Shown piece after piece: positions 32,424-42,300 of a DNA stretch of 64,000 bases. The DNA comes from an uncultured Chitinophagaceae bacterium. Lineage in GTDB: Bacteria > Bacteroidota > Bacteroidia > Chitinophagales > Chitinophagaceae. Below the pieces are notes generated by a model. It ran no database searches. It saw only the letters and a list, made by a program, of their open reading frames with translations, and was not told where the DNA came from. The first letter of the stretch is position 1, and each line of letters begins with the position of its first letter. The stretch covers positions 1 through 64,000 of the forward strand of contig CALKVC010000239.1 of NCBI GenBank assembly GCA_937996595.1, in the 5' to 3' direction. The translations under genes were made by a program, and so were the position numbers.

Positions 32424-33014
32424 ATGAATTTTGAAGGAATTTCGCTCAATGAAATCATAACGGTTACATTCACCCTGTTTGCCATTATTGATATGATTGG
32501 CAATATCCCGGTTCTGGCAACACTCAGGAATAAGATGGGCGGAAAGATCAGATCGTTGCAGGCTACGCTGGCATCCGGTGGTTTAATGATCCTGTTCCTC
32601 CTGGTTGGCCAGCAGTTTTTGAATATCCTGGGCCTGGATGTGAAGTCGTTTGCCGTGGCAGGAAGCATCGTTATATTTATCATTGGCCTCGAAATGGTGT
32701 TGGGTATAGAATTTTTCAAGCCTGATAGTGATCCCAAAAGTGGCAGTGTGGTTCCCATTGCATTCCCGCTCATCGCCGGATCAGGAACATTAACAACAAT
32801 CATGAGCTTAAAGGCCAACTATCATGACGCCAGTATTTTAATCGGTATCCTGATAAACTGTGTTGTCATTTTCCTGGTGCTAAAATCGTTGAGCTGGATT
32901 GAAAGGATGCTGGGGGCCAATGGTATGATTGTGATAAGGAAATTTTTTGGGGTGATATTGCTCGCCATTGCTGTAAAAATATTCGGTACCAATATCCAGG
33001 ATTTTGGAAAATGA
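32424..33014 (+). CDS. MarC family (UPF0056) membrane protein
   Basis: A 196-residue protein with six hydrophobic segments, as is usual for MarC. Conserved features include IDMIGNIPVLATL (22-34) and PLIAGSGTLTTIMSL (113-127), each containing a helix-breaking N-x-P or G-x-G-T motif. MarC proteins are inner-membrane proteins once thought to concern multiple antibiotic resistance; their transport substrate remains unknown. Confidence 0.9.
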   Translation: MNFEGISLNEIITVTFTLFAIIDMIGNIPVLATLRNKMGGKIRSLQATLASGGLMILFLLVGQQFLNILGLDVKSFAVAGSIVIFIIGLEMVLGIEFFKPDSDPKSGSVVPIAFPLIAGSGTLTTIMSLKANYHDASILIGILINCVVIFLVLKSLSWIERMLGANGMIVIRKFFGVILLAIAVKIFGTNIQDFGK

Positions 33015-33070
33015 GGAGGTAAGCCGGTAATCATTGTTACAGCAATCATAATCAATTAATCCAATTACTG

Positions 33071-33078
33071 TATTTTTG
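33071..33078 (+). promoter_or_regulatory. -7 promoter box for tRNA-Arg
   Basis: TATTTTTG matches the TAnnTTTG consensus 38 bp before the tRNA-Arg gene. Confidence 0.4.
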
Positions 33079-33115
33079 CAACCTGAATTAAATAAAGGAG
33101 TATTTTAAAATTATT

Positions 33116-33187
33116 GGCCTCGTAGTACAATGGATAGTATAAGAGTTTCCGAAGCTCCAGATCCAGGTTCGATTCCTGGCGAGGCCA
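33116..33187 (+). tRNA. tRNA-Arg(CCG)
   Basis: A complete cloverleaf: acceptor GGCCTCG/CGAGGCC, anticodon loop TTCCGAA with CCG (codon CGG), T-arm CCAGG-TTCGATT-CCTGG. It is an ordinary stand-alone tRNA with its own promoter box. The 3' sequence is A-CC-T, so CCA is not fully encoded. It serves as a local reference for the unusual tRNA-like array at 7.8-9.8 kb. Confidence 0.95.
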
Positions 33188-33230
33188 CCTTAAATTATAT
33201 AATACCATAAAACTGCTTTGCAATAAATAA

Positions 33231-33659
33231 TCATTCCAGCAAAGCGCTCCCAAACAAATGATTGTATTGTTCGCAGTGAATGAGTGCATATTTATATGCT
33301 GCAAAATTTGGCATTCCGGTTACAGTATATAGCTGGTTTCCCATGGTTGAACGCAGGTTATCCAGCTTTATGAAATTCACGGGTATTTGTTCTTTCGATA
33401 AATATACTTTCAGATCCGGCCCGTTGCTGCTGGAAAAATTCTCCAGTGCCAATGTGTATTGCCCCTGTTTTAAATAAATCTTAGCCATACCGGAAACCGT
33501 ACCATACGGGCCTGAGATAAAATTACCCTGGAATTTTAATATCGCAGTAGTATCAGCAGCCAGGCTTTCATTAATAAACCTGTCGGATGTTTTCTTACAT
33601 GAATGAAGGATGATAACACATGTAATGATTACAGGTAAAAGGGGAAGGATTTTTTTCAT
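33231..33659 (-). CDS. DM13 domain lipoprotein
   Basis: A 142-residue lipoprotein with lipobox around IILHSC (Cys21). Residues 40-142 resemble a DM13 domain: FQGNFISGPYGTVSGMAKIY, SNGPDLKVYLS, and YKYALIHCEQYNHLFGSALL, where the late cysteine is the conserved residue thought to have a redox role. It lies convergent to the tRNA-Arg and downstream of the Crp/Fnr gene on the same strand. Confidence 0.82.
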   Translation of the reverse strand: MKKILPLLPVIITCVIILHSCKKTSDRFINESLAADTTAILKFQGNFISGPYGTVSGMAKIYLKQGQYTLALENFSSSNGPDLKVYLSKEQIPVNFIKLDNLRSTMGNQLYTVTGMPNFAAYKYALIHCEQYNHLFGSALLE

Positions 33660-33718
33660 ATGAATAGTTTTAAGATTTACGACATAATAAAACTATACAT
33701 ATACTTAATAACAAAAGG

Positions 33719-34474
33719 TCAGCTACCTGACGTTGCAGATTTTTTTAAGATATCTAAATCAGGAATCCTGATATGCTTTTTTGTTATGGAAACAAGTCCC
33801 TGTGATTCCAGTTCTGAAAGTGTGGTGGTAATAGTCTGGCGGGAAGACCCAATCAGGTTTGCCATATCCTCATGGGTTAAAAACCGTTCTATTTCAACAG
33901 TATTGGATGTTTCTTTTTCGGGAATCAACTGTACAAGCAGGTTTATTAGCCTGCTTTGAACATTTTTGTTTAAAAGGTTAACCAGCCTGGTTTCAATCTT
34001 TCTCACTTTTTTACCCAACTGGTTGCTGAAAGCCAATGCCATCAAAGGCTTTTTTTGCAATAACCTGTAAAAATCCTCTATATTGAAAGCACAGAGGCTT
34101 ACATCCGCCCTATATACCTTTGCAAACTCATCCTGAGAATTATTTTTTTCTAAAGTAATCTGACCGAATATTTCACCCTTTTGTATCACCTCCTTAATAC
34201 ATTCATTACCCTGCTCATCTATATAACCTATCTTGATATATCCTTCCTTGGCAAAATATAATTTATTGTTATGCTGGGATGGAAAGTAGATAAATTCACC
34301 CTTGCCAGCTTCAATAAAATTGTGAATGACATGTAAATCCTCATATTCCTCCTCAGTAAGCTGGGCAAACAGGTCGAACCCGCGAATGAGTAATAATGTG
34401 GAATGGCAGGTAATATTTGACAAAGTAGTTAGATAAATTTTGTTCTGATGCATAAAGATACTAATAACGTTCAT
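33719..34474 (-). CDS. Crp/Fnr family transcription regulator
   Basis: A protein of up to 251 residues (an ATG at 34453 is an alternative start). The N-terminal part is a cyclic-nucleotide-binding-type beta barrel (EGYIKIGYIDEQGNECIKEV, GEIFGQITLE), joined by a dimer helix to a C-terminal winged helix; the recognition region is HEDMANLIGSSRQTITTTLS. No iron-sulfur cysteine cluster like Fnr is seen. It is divergent from the YHS-DoxX gene series, which it may control. Confidence 0.9.
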   Translation of the reverse strand: MNVISIFMHQNKIYLTTLSNITCHSTLLLIRGFDLFAQLTEEEYEDLHVIHNFIEAGKGEFIYFPSQHNNKLYFAKEGYIKIGYIDEQGNECIKEVIQKGEIFGQITLEKNNSQDEFAKVYRADVSLCAFNIEDFYRLLQKKPLMALAFSNQLGKKVRKIETRLVNLLNKNVQSRLINLLVQLIPEKETSNTVEIERFLTHEDMANLIGSSRQTITTTLSELESQGLVSITKKHIRIPDLDILKKSATSGS

Positions 34475-34657
34475 CGTACCATTTCAGTTTCTTTTTATTC
34501 CCTGTAATAGAATAGTCAATGCTGAATTTATCTGGTCCTTGCCCGCCAGATAACGTAAATGTGATTTTGTTAAAGCTTCATTAATGATTTTAACATGTCA
34601 TTTATACGACAATGTCATTTATTACAATTTCTACATTTGACAAACAATTTCTACATT

Positions 34658-35128
34658 ATGAAAATCAGCATCTTACTTGCGTTGTTTATTTGTTTATTCG
34701 TATCCGGGGCTTATTCCCAGGATGTAAACCAATCCAGGATAAACCATTTTAACCTGCAAAACGGAATTGCATTGCAGGGGTATGATCCGGTAGCCTATTT
34801 TACCATGCAAAAGGCAATAAAGGGTAAAAAGGCATTGGGGGCTGTTTTTTACCGTGGAATAACGTACATGTTCTCTTCAGAAAGCAATAAAGCGGCATTT
34901 AAGAAATCTCCTGCCATGTATGAACCACAGTATGGAGGATGGTGTGCATTTGCTATGGGAACAGACGGTTCAAAAGTGGAAGTAGATCCGGAAACGTTCA
35001 AGATTGTAGATGGCAGGCTCTACCTGTTTTATAATAAACTGTTTAACAATACCATCAAGCCATGGAATAAAGATGAAACAAGACTTAAGCAGCAGGCGGA
35101 TGCGAACTGGGAAAAAATATTTCGTTAA
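34658..35128 (+). CDS. Exported YHS domain protein
   Basis: A 156-residue protein; the ATG at 34658 gives the signal peptide MKISILLALFICLFVSGAYS, cut before QD. The mature part is a YHS-type domain (LQGYDPVAYFTMQKAIKGKK, YMFSSESNKAAFKKSPAMYE, PQYGGWCAFAMGTDGSK), often found with metal or heme handling proteins. First gene of a run with DoxX and a barrel protein, opposite the Crp/Fnr regulator. Confidence 0.88.
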   Translation: MKISILLALFICLFVSGAYSQDVNQSRINHFNLQNGIALQGYDPVAYFTMQKAIKGKKALGAVFYRGITYMFSSESNKAAFKKSPAMYEPQYGGWCAFAMGTDGSKVEVDPETFKIVDGRLYLFYNKLFNNTIKPWNKDETRLKQQADANWEKIFR

Positions 35129-35143
35129 TTAAAAACATACAGA

Positions 35144-35554
35144 ATGAAAATAAACCTGAAACTGGCGCTAACATGGACGATGCGGTTGGTTGCAGCAGCA
35201 ATCATGTTACAGACCTTATTCTTCAAATTCACCGCATCAGAAGAATCTGTTTATATTTTTTCTACCGTAGGCATGGAGCCGTGGGGACGGATCGGATCGG
35301 GTATAGCCGAATTGATTGCCTCCATACTTATCTTAATACCACGGTATACCTGGAAAGGAGCTTTGTTGGGATTGGGTGTGATGGCAGGAGCCATATTTTT
35401 TCATCTATCAAAACTGGGTATAGTGGTAAAAGATGATGGCGGGCAGTTATTTATCTACGCTGTAGTGGTATTCATCTGCTGTGCAGGGTTACTGGGCATG
35501 TATAAAAATGAAATACAGTTGTTTATAAAACAGGTATTTGGGAAAAAACAATAA
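35144..35554 (+). CDS. DoxX-like membrane protein
   Basis: A 136-residue inner-membrane protein with four hydrophobic helices, the usual DoxX layout (helix 1 LVAAAIMLQTLFFKFTASEE, helix 2 RIGSGIAELIASILILIPRY). DoxX-like proteins are linked to quinone or redox processes, but the specific role is unknown. It lies 15 bp after the YHS gene, so the two are co-transcribed. Confidence 0.82.
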   Translation: MKINLKLALTWTMRLVAAAIMLQTLFFKFTASEESVYIFSTVGMEPWGRIGSGIAELIASILILIPRYTWKGALLGLGVMAGAIFFHLSKLGIVVKDDGGQLFIYAVVVFICCAGLLGMYKNEIQLFIKQVFGKKQ

Positions 35555-35593
35555 ACTCAGGTATAATTTATTTAATTTTAATTTATCGTGATA

Positions 35594-36322
35594 ATGAGAA
35601 AAATATTATTACTGATTATTGTCATGAGCAGCAGCCAGTTTGTAAAAGCGCAATCAGAACGGAGCAGGGTCAACCAGTTTGTTGATCTTTCCGGTACCAT
35701 TGGAAATTCTCAGGGAACTGTTGCCGTTTCATATGTACGCAATTGGAAATTGGGTAAACGGAAAAGGTTTGAAACAGGTGTGGGATTGCGGTGGACCAGT
35801 TATATAGGAACAAAAAAAGATTTTATTACAGCACCCGCCAGGCTTGCCCGGACAAATACAACCCCTTTCCTGATATTTTTTGCAGGACAGCGTACAGATT
35901 ACCATGATACATTGACCGTTCAAAGGCCTTTGACACATTCGGTGAATATTACCATCAATGCAGGATATAACTTTACTTCAAAATGGTATGCCGGGTTTAA
36001 CATAGATTTGGCCGGATTTACCTTTGGCAGAAAAAGCAGCGCCATATTAACCAGTAACGGTAATACAACGCTGGAACCAGCTGCAAAGCCGGCATCATTT
36101 AACCTGCTGCTTACCGGTGATCATGATTATGGAAGCCTTAATTCAGAGTTCTTTGTAAAGTATAAGGTAAATTCCCGGTGGGGTATAAAAGCATTGTATC
36201 AATTTGTATTCATAGAATATAAAACAGCAACGGTTAACCAGGTTGCACCAGACGGAACACTGGTAGACCGCTTCCGAAATAAGGCAAATAACCTTGGATT
36301 AGGCGTTTCATATAATTTTTAA
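35594..36322 (+). CDS. Outer-membrane beta-barrel-like protein, function unknown
   Basis: A 242-residue exported protein with signal peptide MRKILLLIIVMSSSQFVKAQ. The mature part alternates beta strands rich in aromatic residues and ends in LGLGVSYNF, a typical outer-membrane C-terminus with final Phe. It is likely a small barrel. Same strand and close spacing as the YHS-DoxX genes. Confidence 0.78.
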   Translation: MRKILLLIIVMSSSQFVKAQSERSRVNQFVDLSGTIGNSQGTVAVSYVRNWKLGKRKRFETGVGLRWTSYIGTKKDFITAPARLARTNTTPFLIFFAGQRTDYHDTLTVQRPLTHSVNITINAGYNFTSKWYAGFNIDLAGFTFGRKSSAILTSNGNTTLEPAAKPASFNLLLTGDHDYGSLNSEFFVKYKVNSRWGIKALYQFVFIEYKTATVNQVAPDGTLVDRFRNKANNLGLGVSYNF

Positions 36323-36338
36323 TTCAAAATCTGCATTC

Positions 36339-36839
36339 ATGGAATTTCACAGCTTACACAAAAATGTGATACAGCAACTGGTAAGTGCAATCAGCCAGTT
36401 AACTGCGGAGGAATATGGCAGGCCTTGTAAAACACTTTTTAATGCAAGTATAGGACAGCATGTGCGGCATGTGATTGAGCTCCATTATTGCCTTTTCACC
36501 GGGTATGAAACCGGAAATGTAAATTATGAAGAACGCAAACGGGATACCCGGATTGAAACCGACAGGGAATTTGCCGTTGGGTTAATGAATACAATCATAC
36601 AGGAAATTGACCGGCCAGATAAGGAATTGTTGTTGTATACCTGCTGTAATGAATCACAGGCAGAAACATTTCCGGTGAAAACAAATTATTTCCGTGAACT
36701 GATTTACAACCTGGAACATACAGTACATCATATGGCATTGATCCGCATTGGAATCAATGAAGTGGCTATTCTCCCGTTACCGGAAGGTTTTGGTGTTGCA
36801 TCATCAACCATCAAATACAGGAAAGCATGTGTACAGTAA
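36339..36839 (+). CDS. DinB-like four-helix metal-binding protein
   Basis: A 166-residue cytoplasmic protein resembling the DinB/YfiT fold. Candidate metal-binding histidines are in GQHVRHVIELH (about residues 44-54) and LEHTVHHMALIRIG (about 129-142), as in the family's H...H-x3-H triad. DinB-fold proteins include thiol-dependent transferases. Its end overlaps the start of the NRDE gene by 13 bp. Confidence 0.78.
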   Translation: MEFHSLHKNVIQQLVSAISQLTAEEYGRPCKTLFNASIGQHVRHVIELHYCLFTGYETGNVNYEERKRDTRIETDREFAVGLMNTIIQEIDRPDKELLLYTCCNESQAETFPVKTNYFRELIYNLEHTVHHMALIRIGINEVAILPLPEGFGVASSTIKYRKACVQ

Positions 36840-37558
36840 CTTATATTCCTGTTAACGGAAAAACATACATCACATCAAACCGCGATGAAAAGCTTGTTCG
36901 GCAACAAGCACTGCCACCGGCTATCTATTCAGCAGATGACCGGCGAATCATGTATCCCAAAGATGGTTCAGCAGGAGGTTCCTGGATTGCCGTTCATGAA
37001 AATAATAACACAGCTGTTCTGTTAAATGGGGGATTTATGAAACACCAGGCTAATCCACCATACCGGTTGAGCAGGGGAATTATCCTTCTTGAAGTGGTTC
37101 AATCAGCAAACCCTGAATATTTTTTTCAGCAAATGGACCTTATAGGAATTGAACCTTTTACCATAATCCATTTCAATAATCAATTGCATCAGTTCACCTG
37201 GACGGGCGATAGAAAGCATAGCCGGCAATTGGATCCTTCAAAGCCCTGTATCTGGTCTTCTGTTACTTTGTATGATGAACAGGTGATCGCTAAAAGACAA
37301 CGATGGTTTGCCGATTTTATAAACAAAAACCCGAATCCGGTTCAGGAAAACATTATTGATTTCCATATTAATACCGGAGATGGTGATAAAGAGAACGACC
37401 TGGTTATGAACCGCGATAACAGGCTAACAACGGTTAGTATTACTTCCGTTGAATTAAAGAATCAGTATTGCAGCATGAAATATGCAGACAGGCTTAATAA
37501 CAAATTATACGAAACTGCCATGGACTTGAGATCTTGTCATACCCAGGGAATACTTTAA
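36827..37558 (+). CDS. NRDE (TANGO2) family protein
   Basis: A 243-residue protein with the family-defining N-terminus MCTVTYIP and TSNRDEKLVRQ (the N-R-D-E motif at 19-22). The N-terminal Cys2 recalls Ntn hydrolases. Human TANGO2 is linked to heme and lipid handling; the bacterial role is unknown. Translationally coupled with the DinB-like gene upstream (13-bp overlap) and the ATP-grasp gene downstream (shared base of stop and start). Confidence 0.88.
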   Translation: MCTVTYIPVNGKTYITSNRDEKLVRQQALPPAIYSADDRRIMYPKDGSAGGSWIAVHENNNTAVLLNGGFMKHQANPPYRLSRGIILLEVVQSANPEYFFQQMDLIGIEPFTIIHFNNQLHQFTWTGDRKHSRQLDPSKPCIWSSVTLYDEQVIAKRQRWFADFINKNPNPVQENIIDFHINTGDGDKENDLVMNRDNRLTTVSITSVELKNQYCSMKYADRLNNKLYETAMDLRSCHTQGIL

Positions 37559-38628
37559 TGCATCACATGTTTGGTAGATTATTGAATAAACCATTTTTTA
37601 TCCGGCTGCTTCATTGGGAATACTGGCCTTTTCATATTGTTTATTTACCGGTATACATTTACTGGTTCTGGCTTAGCCTGAAATCCCGTTCGTTTTTCTT
37701 TTTTAATACCGCTAACCCAACCATCAGGAATGGTGGTTTTTTACTGGAATCAAAAAAAGAGATTTACGACCTTATCCCGCATCAGTATTATCCTGCAACC
37801 TTGTTTTTCAAAACAGGAGCAACTTTAGAGGAAGTTTTATCATTGATTAAAAAATCAGCATTGGATTACCCTTTAATCTGCAAGCCTGATATAGGCATGC
37901 AGGGTAAAGCCGTAAGGAAAGTCCACAACCTGCAGGAACTGTCTGATTATATATTTTCCGCAAATTTCGATTTCCTGGTTCAGGAATATATAGCCTACGA
38001 ACATGAAGCAGGCATTTTTTACTACCGGTTTCCGGATAGGGAAAACGGTACCATTTCCGGTATCGTATATAAGGAGTTATTGTCTGTTACAGGCAATGGT
38101 GCCGATACGATAGAACAATTGCTAAGGCGTGATAAACGTTCGATACTTCAACTGGAAACCCTGCGTGCCTCAAACAGTAAAGATTTTTGCAGGGTTCCGG
38201 ATAACGGAGAAAAACTGATACTGGTTCCATACGGGAATCATGTACGGGGAGCAAAATTCATAGATGCCAGTCATTTAATAGATAATGAACTTTCTGATTC
38301 ACTGGATAAGATATGCAAACAGATAAATGGCTTTTATTTCGGCAGGCTGGATATACGGTATAACAACTGGGAAGAACTGAAAGCCGGTAAGAATATTTCA
38401 ATTATAGAATTGAATGGGGCCGGCAGTGAACCCACCCATATGTACGATCCAAAGCATTCTATCTTTTTTGCATGGAAAGAGATCATCAGGCACCTGGATA
38501 TCCTATCTAAAATAAGCAGGATGAACAGGAAAAAATATGATTTGCCACATATGAGCATATCCCTTGGTTTACAAATGTTTAGCGCCAATAAAAAGCATGT
38601 TCATCTGCTAGATAATTTTAAAGGCTGA
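37558..38628 (+). CDS. ATP-grasp family ligase (D-Ala-D-Ala ligase-like)
   Basis: About 356 residues. The ATG at 37558 overlaps the NRDE stop codon (TAATG), better than an upstream TTG. Features of the ATP-grasp fold: YPLICKPDIGMQGKAVRKV (nucleotide-binding lysine and glycine-rich loop), FDFLVQEYIAYEHEAGIFYY, and the metal-binding IIELNGAGSEPTHMYDP near 280. It joins an acid to an amine or amino acid using ATP; the substrates are not recognisable. A hydrophobic stretch near residues 18-40 suggests membrane association. Confidence 0.82.
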   Translation: MHHMFGRLLNKPFFIRLLHWEYWPFHIVYLPVYIYWFWLSLKSRSFFFFNTANPTIRNGGFLLESKKEIYDLIPHQYYPATLFFKTGATLEEVLSLIKKSALDYPLICKPDIGMQGKAVRKVHNLQELSDYIFSANFDFLVQEYIAYEHEAGIFYYRFPDRENGTISGIVYKELLSVTGNGADTIEQLLRRDKRSILQLETLRASNSKDFCRVPDNGEKLILVPYGNHVRGAKFIDASHLIDNELSDSLDKICKQINGFYFGRLDIRYNNWEELKAGKNISIIELNGAGSEPTHMYDPKHSIFFAWKEIIRHLDILSKISRMNRKKYDLPHMSISLGLQMFSANKKHVHLLDNFKG

Positions 38629-38768
38629 TCATATTTAAAAGCTCTATTCTGCAAAAAGCCGATTAATTTATATTATAGTTACCGACAACAGTCATGTTAA
38701 TGAATGGTTATTGAAGGCTCCTTTTTGGGGAGAAGGAAAAATTTTGTATCTTGTATGAAATTTTTATC

Positions 38769-39143
38769 ATGAAACTTAATATTATAATAGCTTTCCTGCT
38801 AATGTCAGTAATAGCAGGATGTAATAAAGACCAGGTGGGATGTAATGAACCAACTGCATCATTTAAAATTAAGAATGAAACAAATAATACGGTAATGGAA
38901 GGAAAGTTGTTGCAACTGGAAAACCAATCGGAAAATGCAGTTTCATACAAATGGGATTTCGGAAATGGAACCACCTCAGATAAAGCTACCCCCGAATTTT
39001 ACTTCCCAATGCACGGAGAATATGATATTACATTAACAGTTACCGGTAAAAAGGGAAAAACAACGGCATTTACTTATCATGTTACTGTTTTGTGCAGTAT
39101 ATTTAATCCCAATCACAACCCATTAACAGCACCTGTTATGTAA
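38769..39143 (+). CDS. PKD domain lipoprotein
   Basis: A 124-residue lipoprotein: MKLNIIIAFLLMSVIAGCNK gives lipidation at Cys18. The mature part is one PKD domain (VSYKWDFGNGTTSDKATPEF, HGEYDITLTVTGKKG), an immunoglobulin-like fold common in Bacteroidota surface proteins. Closed by a terminator. Confidence 0.85.
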   Translation: MKLNIIIAFLLMSVIAGCNKDQVGCNEPTASFKIKNETNNTVMEGKLLQLENQSENAVSYKWDFGNGTTSDKATPEFYFPMHGEYDITLTVTGKKGKTTAFTYHVTVLCSIFNPNHNPLTAPVM

Positions 39144-39165
39144 GTGCTTTTAAGAATATTTTGAT

Positions 39166-39194
39166 AGCCGCTGGTTAATGATCAGCGGTTTTTT
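39166..39194 (+). terminator. Intrinsic terminator
   Basis: CCGCTG (39168-39173) pairs with CAGCGG (39183-39188), then six T bases. It ends the PKD lipoprotein transcript. Confidence 0.88.
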
Positions 39195-39370
39195 GTATAT
39201 ATAAGGGAAACCAACAATCATCCCCCTTTTTAGTTTTATGCATATTTTACAGAAGTTATCATAAGAAACCAGCATTTTACATATACAAATAATATTGTAA
39301 TCTATACTGTTTCTATTACTGCTAATTTTGCCGGATTGATTTCAAGGAAATTGTCCGCTAAACTGTAATA

Positions 39371-42300
39371 ATGGAGGAATATAACAATATAGATAATGAA
39401 CCTGGTTCTGTCAATAAGCTAATATCCGTAAGGCGTTCTGCTATTACAGCAATAGCCGTTTTTTTTGTGTTATTCATATTGGTGGCCGGGTATATTTACC
39501 AGCGGTATATAAACCTGCAAAAAGAGCAAAAGGTAAGGTCGCTTTCCATTGCTAACAATGCCCGTTCTAGGTTACAGGAATCTTTATACAACAGTTTATC
39601 AGCCACAAAAATTCTTTCCTTTTTTATTGATGATCATGGCATAGTGAAAGGATTTGATTCCATTGCACCACAGATACTGAATACACATAAGAATATTGAT
39701 GCATTGCAGCTGGTACCCAATGGTGTTATCAGGTATGTATACCCGTTAGCTGGCAATGAGAAAGTACTTGGTTACGATATACTCAATGACTCTGCCAGGA
39801 ACAAGGAGGCATTCAAAGCCATACAGAAGAATACCATGTTTTTTTCCGGTCCATACGAACTCCGGCAGGGTGGCTTCGGGATTGTTGGGCGTTTACCTAT
39901 TTTCAGGGATAATACATTCTGGGGTTTTTCAGCCGTCGTGATAAAGATGTCCACGCTGTTGCGGGCAGCAGAAATTGACAGCCTGGGTAAAAGCGGCTAT
40001 TATTACCAGCTGTCAAAAATGAACGCAAAAACCGGGATAAAGGAAAATTTCATCCCATATAAAAATGAATTCCCCTCAGCCAATTCGGTTTCAGTTGACG
40101 TGCCCAACGGCGAATGGGAACTTTCCGTTACACCTGTTAACCCTTACAGGAGATACAGGGACATATTATCCCTGGGTGTTTTAGGGCTGCTGTTATCATT
40201 GCTGGGAGGCGTGTTTGCCTATAACGAAGCAAGGAAACCCCAGCGCCTGAATGAACTGGTAAAAGATCGTACCAGCCAGTTAAAGAAAAGCGAAGAGAAT
40301 TATAAGATCCTTTTCGAAAAAAGCCCGCTGCCTTTATGGATTTACGACATCAATTCGTTCAGGTTGATTGAAGTGAATGACGCTGCTATTAACCTCTACG
40401 GGTATACTCGGGAAGAATTTCTCAGTATGGACATCTTTGCACTAAGGATTCAGGATGAACAGAATCCTGCAGTTGAAGATGCCGCTAAAGCCGGTGCCGG
40501 ATTAATGGAATCGGAAACCTGTATTCATGTAAAGAAGAACAGGGAACAAATACAGGTGTTGGTTTTTTCCAGGAACATAAGGTATGATGGTGTTAATGGA
40601 AGGCTGGCCCTGCTGATGGATGTATCTGAAAAGACAAGGGTTGAAAATGAACTACGCAAAAGTGAGGAAAAATACCGCTCCCTGATTGAAAAAGCATCCG
40701 ATGGCATCATCATGTATACATTTGACGGAACCATTGACAGCTTTAACCGGGCAGCCTGTATACAAACCGGTTATGGCCCGGAAGAATTTTCGAAGTTAAA
40801 TATGCGTGATATCTTCCTGGAAGTGGATTTTGATAAATATAATACGGGCCATAATAAGAACCACAAACATACCGCTTCCACATTTTACAGGAAATTGAAA
40901 AGGAAAGACGGCTCGCTCTTTAATGTGGAACTGAATTCCACTATGCTGCCCGACGGAAAGATAATTGCCATTGTAAGGGATATAACCGAAAGGGAAAGGA
41001 TTGAAGCAGCACTGAAAGAAAGCGAAGAGAAATTTTCAAAATCCTTCCATTCAAACGCTATCGGGTTTGCCATCTTTGATAATGATTTCAGGTTTGTTGA
41101 TGTAAATGAAGTGTATGCATCCATACTGGAAACCGACTGTGAATCACTGTTGGGCAAACTGGCGGATGATGCTGGAATAAGCAGCAGGATTGCCCCTGCA
41201 GGCAGGGAAGCGATCAGTAGCCATATAGAAGATATACTGAACAAGGAAGGTGAGCTGCACCATTTTGAAGTACAGATAAATAATAACAGCGGAAACGTTA
41301 TTACCGTTCTGCTTTCCATTGAAAAACTGGATCTGCACAATGCACCGCACTGGCTCACTTCTGCTGTGGATATTACAGAAAAGAAAAATGCCGAAATGCT
41401 GCTTGAAAAGAGCGAACATAAATATCGTTCCCTGATTGAACAGGCATCTGATGGCATTGTAATTACCGATTTGCTGGGCAATATCATAGAAGTGAACAAG
41501 AGCGTGTGTATCATGGGCGGATATGAACAGCACGAAGTGGTTGGCCAGCAGCTTTTTAAATTTATTCCGCAGGAAGATATCGTAGATAACCCCTTTCAGT
41601 TTGCCGCATTGGCAACAGGCATAAGCCTCATGAACGAAAGGCGCCTGCTGTGTAAAGACGGCAGCATCATAGATATTGAAATAAATTCAAAACTGGCCAG
41701 CGCCAACACCCTGATCAGTTTTGTAAGGGATATTACAGAACGGAAAAAGAATGATGATGTGCTGCGCTATCATGCCAGGCTGCTCGACAGCATCTCAGAT
41801 GCCGTGGTTTCATTGGATATGGATCGTGCTATTGTAAGCTGGAACAATGCTTCTGAAAAACTGTTCGGATTTACAGAATCTGAAGTGAAAGGGAAGAAAA
41901 TACCAACCCTGGTAACTTTTGAGTATCCCAATACCAACAATGAAGCTGTGTTTAAGCAGGTGTATGAAGAAGGCTCTTGGAAAGGGGAATTCAATTTCAT
42001 TCATCCTAAAACAAATAAAAAATTTAACCTGCTGAGCAGCATCAACCTGCTCAGGAACAGGAAAGGAGAGAATATCGGGTTCATCATCACCAGCAGCGAC
42101 ATCACCGACCGGAAAATTGCAGAAGAAAAAATCAGGAAATCGAATGAACGCTTTGAAATGATAGCGCTGGCAACCAATGAAATCATCTGGGATCACGACT
42201 TTAATCTGAACGAAACCTGGGGCAACAGGAAACTGTATGAACTGCACGGCATTGAAGACGGGAAAGAAAAGATCAATTTTGAAATGTTCCTGAACCGGAT

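Noticed and set aside
33660..33959. A 99-codon plus-strand frame opposite the Crp/Fnr gene
   Set aside because: It lies antisense to a clear regulator gene and has no recognisable feature.
40885..41514. Long minus-strand frames inside the PAS kinase gene
   Set aside because: They are antisense shadows of the repeated PAS-coding sequence; the plus-strand protein is unambiguous.
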